Positions 6,099 to 7,477 of a stretch of 7,477 nucleotides of DNA are shown here, in pieces. A model generated the notes under the pieces. The model had not been told where the DNA came from, did not search any database, and worked only from the letters and a program-made list of their open reading frames with translations. Origin of the DNA: an uncultured beta proteobacterium (GTDB lineage Bacteria; Pseudomonadota; Gammaproteobacteria; Burkholderiales; Burkholderiaceae_C); NCBI GenBank assembly GCA_903928325.1, contig CAIYQF010000488.1, forward strand, positions 1-7,477, read 5' to 3'. The position numbers and the translations under genes are program-made. Position 1 is the first letter of the stretch. The number at the start of each line of letters is the position of its first letter.

Positions 6099-7136
6099 AT
6101 GAGCAAACTGGAAGAACTACTCCTACAGCAGCAAGACATTGCCGCTGCCATTGAGGCCGAGGTGCTGCGGGGCCGCGAAGCGGCGGCCAAGGGGCAATCC
6201 GAAGCCCAGTTCAACCTGGGCGTGATGTTTGAAAAAGGCCAGGGCGTGGCACAAAACTACGCCGAAGCCATGCGCTGCTACCAACAGGCCGCCGAGCAAG
6301 GCCTGGCCAGCGCGCAGTGCAGCCTGGGCGCGTTGTACGAAAAAGGCCTGGGTGAGGCCGAAGACTATGCGCAGGCGCTGCACTGGTACCAGCTGGCGGC
6401 GGCCCAGGGCCACGCAGCGGCGCAGTGCGCCGTGGGCGCGCTGCACGAAAAAGGGCTGGGCGCCAAACAAGACTTTCATGAGGCCATGCGCTATTACAAG
6501 CTGGCAGCGGCCCAAAACTACGCCGACGCAAAGTACGCCGTGGGTACCATGTTTGAAAGCCACCACGGTGTGGAGCAGGACATCCCCGAGGCAGTGCGCT
6601 GGTACAAGCTGGCTGCGGCGCAGGGCCACACCGGCGCGCAGTGCAGCCTGGGCCACATTTACGAGACCGGTGAGGGCATCAAGCGCGACTACGCAGAGGC
6701 CATGCGCTGGTACCGCTTGCCCGCCGACAAGGGCAATGCGGGCGCGCAGCTCAACCTGGGTGTGATGTATGAGCACGGCGAGGGCGTGGAAGAAGACAAC
6801 GTACAGGCCATGCGCTGGTACAAGTTGGCTGCGGCCCAAGGCGACGCCAGCGCCCAGGCCAAGATCGGGTTTATGTACAGCAACGCCAAGGGCGTGGCGC
6901 GCAATTACCCTGAGGCCATGCGATGGTACAAACTGGCCGCCGAGCAGGGCAACGCCACCGCGCTGTCCAACCTGGGCTTTATGTTTGACCACGGCCAGGG
7001 CGTAGAGCAAGACGACGCCCGCGCGCTGATGTACTACAACAAGGCCGCCAAACGGGGTGACGCCTACGCCATGAAAAACCGCGACATTATTGAGGCCCGC
7101 ATGGCCGCGCACGCTGCACAAAAGCCCGTGGCCTAA
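6099..7136 (+). CDS. Sel1-repeat (SLR/TPR-like) protein
   Basis: 345 residues from ATG 6099, with GGGA (6088-6091) seven bases upstream. No signal peptide or membrane segment is visible, so it is probably cytoplasmic. Residues 1-30 form a charged/Leu-rich helix (MSKLEELLLQQQDIAAAIEA) likely to be a short coiled coil. Residues 33-320 are eight Sel1 repeats of exactly 36 residues, each following the pattern A-Q-x-x-LG-x-M-[YF]-x-x-G-x-GV-x-x-[DN]-x-x-x-A-[MVL]-x-[WY]-[YC]-x-x-AA-x-[QK]-G. A Lys/Ala-rich tail of 25 residues ends it. Sel1 proteins are alpha-solenoid scaffolds for protein-protein contacts in signalling, envelope stress or secretion; the partner is not predictable here. It starts 30 bp after the glycosyltransferase stop and could be co-transcribed; it converges on the moaC remnant 13 bp away. 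Confidence 0.9.
   Translation: MSKLEELLLQQQDIAAAIEAEVLRGREAAAKGQSEAQFNLGVMFEKGQGVAQNYAEAMRCYQQAAEQGLASAQCSLGALYEKGLGEAEDYAQALHWYQLAAAQGHAAAQCAVGALHEKGLGAKQDFHEAMRYYKLAAAQNYADAKYAVGTMFESHHGVEQDIPEAVRWYKLAAAQGHTGAQCSLGHIYETGEGIKRDYAEAMRWYRLPADKGNAGAQLNLGVMYEHGEGVEEDNVQAMRWYKLAAAQGDASAQAKIGFMYSNAKGVARNYPEAMRWYKLAAEQGNATALSNLGFMFDHGQGVEQDDARALMYYNKAAKRGDAYAMKNRDIIEARMAAHAAQKPVA
6195..7058 (+). repeat. Eight tandem 108-bp Sel1 coding repeats
   Basis: Residues 33-320 divide without insertions into eight units of 36 residues: 33-68, 69-104, 105-140, 141-176, 177-212, 213-248, 249-284, 285-320. The ATGCGCTGGTACAAG-type core recurs with small changes in units 3 to 7, which suggests descent by unit duplication followed by drift. 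Unit 5 departs most: RLPADKG (206-212) in place of KLAAAQG. Confidence 0.9.
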
Positions 7137-7149
7137 GCCCGCCACGCGC

Positions 7150-7275
7150 CTACAGCGCGTTCACAAAACTCCCGCTCTTGCCCCCGTGCTTCTCACGCAG
7201 GGTGATGCCGTGCATGGCCATGCCCCGGTCAACCGCTTTGCACATGTCGTAAATCGTTAAGAGGCCGACTTGGGA
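7150..7275 (-). pseudogene. moaC: moaC remnant: C-terminal ~41 codons of cyclic pyranopterin monophosphate synthase
   Basis: The minus-strand frame ending at the TAG complement 7150-7152 reads QVGLLTIYDMCKAVDRGM, then ITLREKHGGKSG, an unmistakable MoaC C terminus. It retains the IYDMCKAV segment with the conserved Asp and catalytic-type Lys, and the GGKSG tail. MoaC acts early in molybdenum cofactor synthesis, together with MoaA. A complete protein is about 160 residues. Here the match stops abruptly at about 7273-7275, and the open frame continues to 7362 with 30 residues that do not look like MoaC (MSIEAGDVHHQEVEIKR...). The N-terminal three quarters are missing from this window and an IS3-type gene starts 122 bp further on. 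The fragment cannot encode a working enzyme unless the other part lies beyond the element and is repaired. Confidence 0.8.
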
Positions 7276-7330
7276 GGTCATATAAATCAACAACTTAGCT
7301 GCACCAGCGGCGCGCTTTATCTCAACTTCC

Positions 7331-7477
7331 TGATGGTGGACGTCACCCGCTTCAATAGACACCTGTTAAGGTCTAAATTGAACTGGAGTGATAGTTATGA
7401 AGAGAGTGAGATACCCGGCCGAATTCAAGGCTGAAGCGGTGCGCCAAGTAACTGAGCGTGGCCACGGAGTCGTTGAC
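7331..7477 (+). mobile_element. IS3-family insertion sequence, left end (partial)
   Basis: The transposase orfA begins at 7397 and runs off the window. The left end must lie between the moaC break (about 7275) and 7397. TGATGGTGGACGTCACC at 7331 is a reasonable candidate because IS3-family ends commonly begin TG and a ~66-bp leader before orfA is normal. The right end and the target duplication are outside the window, so the boundary is provisional. Confidence 0.55.
7397..7477 (+). CDS. IS3-family transposase OrfA, N-terminal part
   Basis: ATG 7397 is preceded by GGAG (7385-7388) at eight bases. The 27 visible codons read MKRVRYPAEFKAEAVRQV followed by TERGHGVVD, then the window ends. This is the start of the HTH_Tnp_1-type helix-turn-helix of IS3-family OrfA, which binds the element's ends. 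OrfB, with the DDE catalytic domain, normally follows through a -1 frameshift, giving the OrfAB fusion transposase. The IS3 subgroup cannot be fixed from 27 residues. Confidence 0.8.
   Translation, partial: MKRVRYPAEFKAEAVRQVTERGHGVVD

Noticed and set aside
6123..7145. Minus-strand open frame of 340 codons opposite the Sel1 gene
   Set aside because: The periodic antisense frame is a mirror of the 108-bp coding repeats; the plus-strand Sel1 consensus is unambiguous.
7127..7146. CGTGGC/GCCACG hairpin over the Sel1 stop as a convergent terminator
   Set aside because: It has only six pairs, an eight-base loop and no T-run on either strand.

Overview
The window is a GC-rich, tightly packed chromosomal segment of a betaproteobacterium, most likely a member of the Comamonadaceae (Acidovorax/Rhodoferax-like). 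This rests on protein resemblance: SucD, the TerC protein, type IV pilins with a D-loop near the C terminus, TfpX/TfpZ, PglL and the MoaC tail all look comamonad-like. The genus cannot be fixed by eye.

Layout, left to right. (1) Housekeeping block, 1-1323: the last 90 codons of sucC, then complete sucD, which make the two subunits of succinyl-CoA synthetase in the TCA cycle. The block ends in a structured spacer with an intrinsic terminator. (2) A TerC-family membrane protein, 1352-2041, followed by an AT-only hairpin and T-run. (3) Pilus block, 2042-6068: two tandem, divergent type IV pilin genes, each with its own promoter-like -10 box, 5' leader and terminator. They are followed by a TfpX/TfpZ-type pilin accessory gene and a PglL/Wzy-type membrane O-oligosaccharyltransferase. 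(4) A cytoplasmic protein of eight exact 36-residue Sel1 repeats, 6099-7136. (5) A broken right edge: on the minus strand only the C-terminal ~41 residues of MoaC remain. Upstream of them the sequence runs into foreign DNA and the first 27 codons of an IS3-family OrfA, cut by the window end.

How the genes work together: the pilins, accessory protein and oligosaccharyltransferase form a plausible pilin-and-glycosylation cassette. Prepilins cleaved at Gly8 would be assembled with help from the accessory protein and glycosylated in the periplasm by the PglL-like enzyme. TerC and Sel1 have no evident link to it beyond position. No stretch longer than 300 bases lacks a gene. I saw no tRNA, rRNA or CRISPR array.

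The most interesting signals are small-scale. They are matching promoter/leader architecture in front of both pilins, with a covarying 11-nt hairpin at the predicted 5' end; an 11-bp direct repeat bracketing the first pilin promoter and its leader; and a moaC truncation next to an insertion sequence, with about 58 bp that belongs clearly to neither. I found no convincing wholly new multi-gene system.
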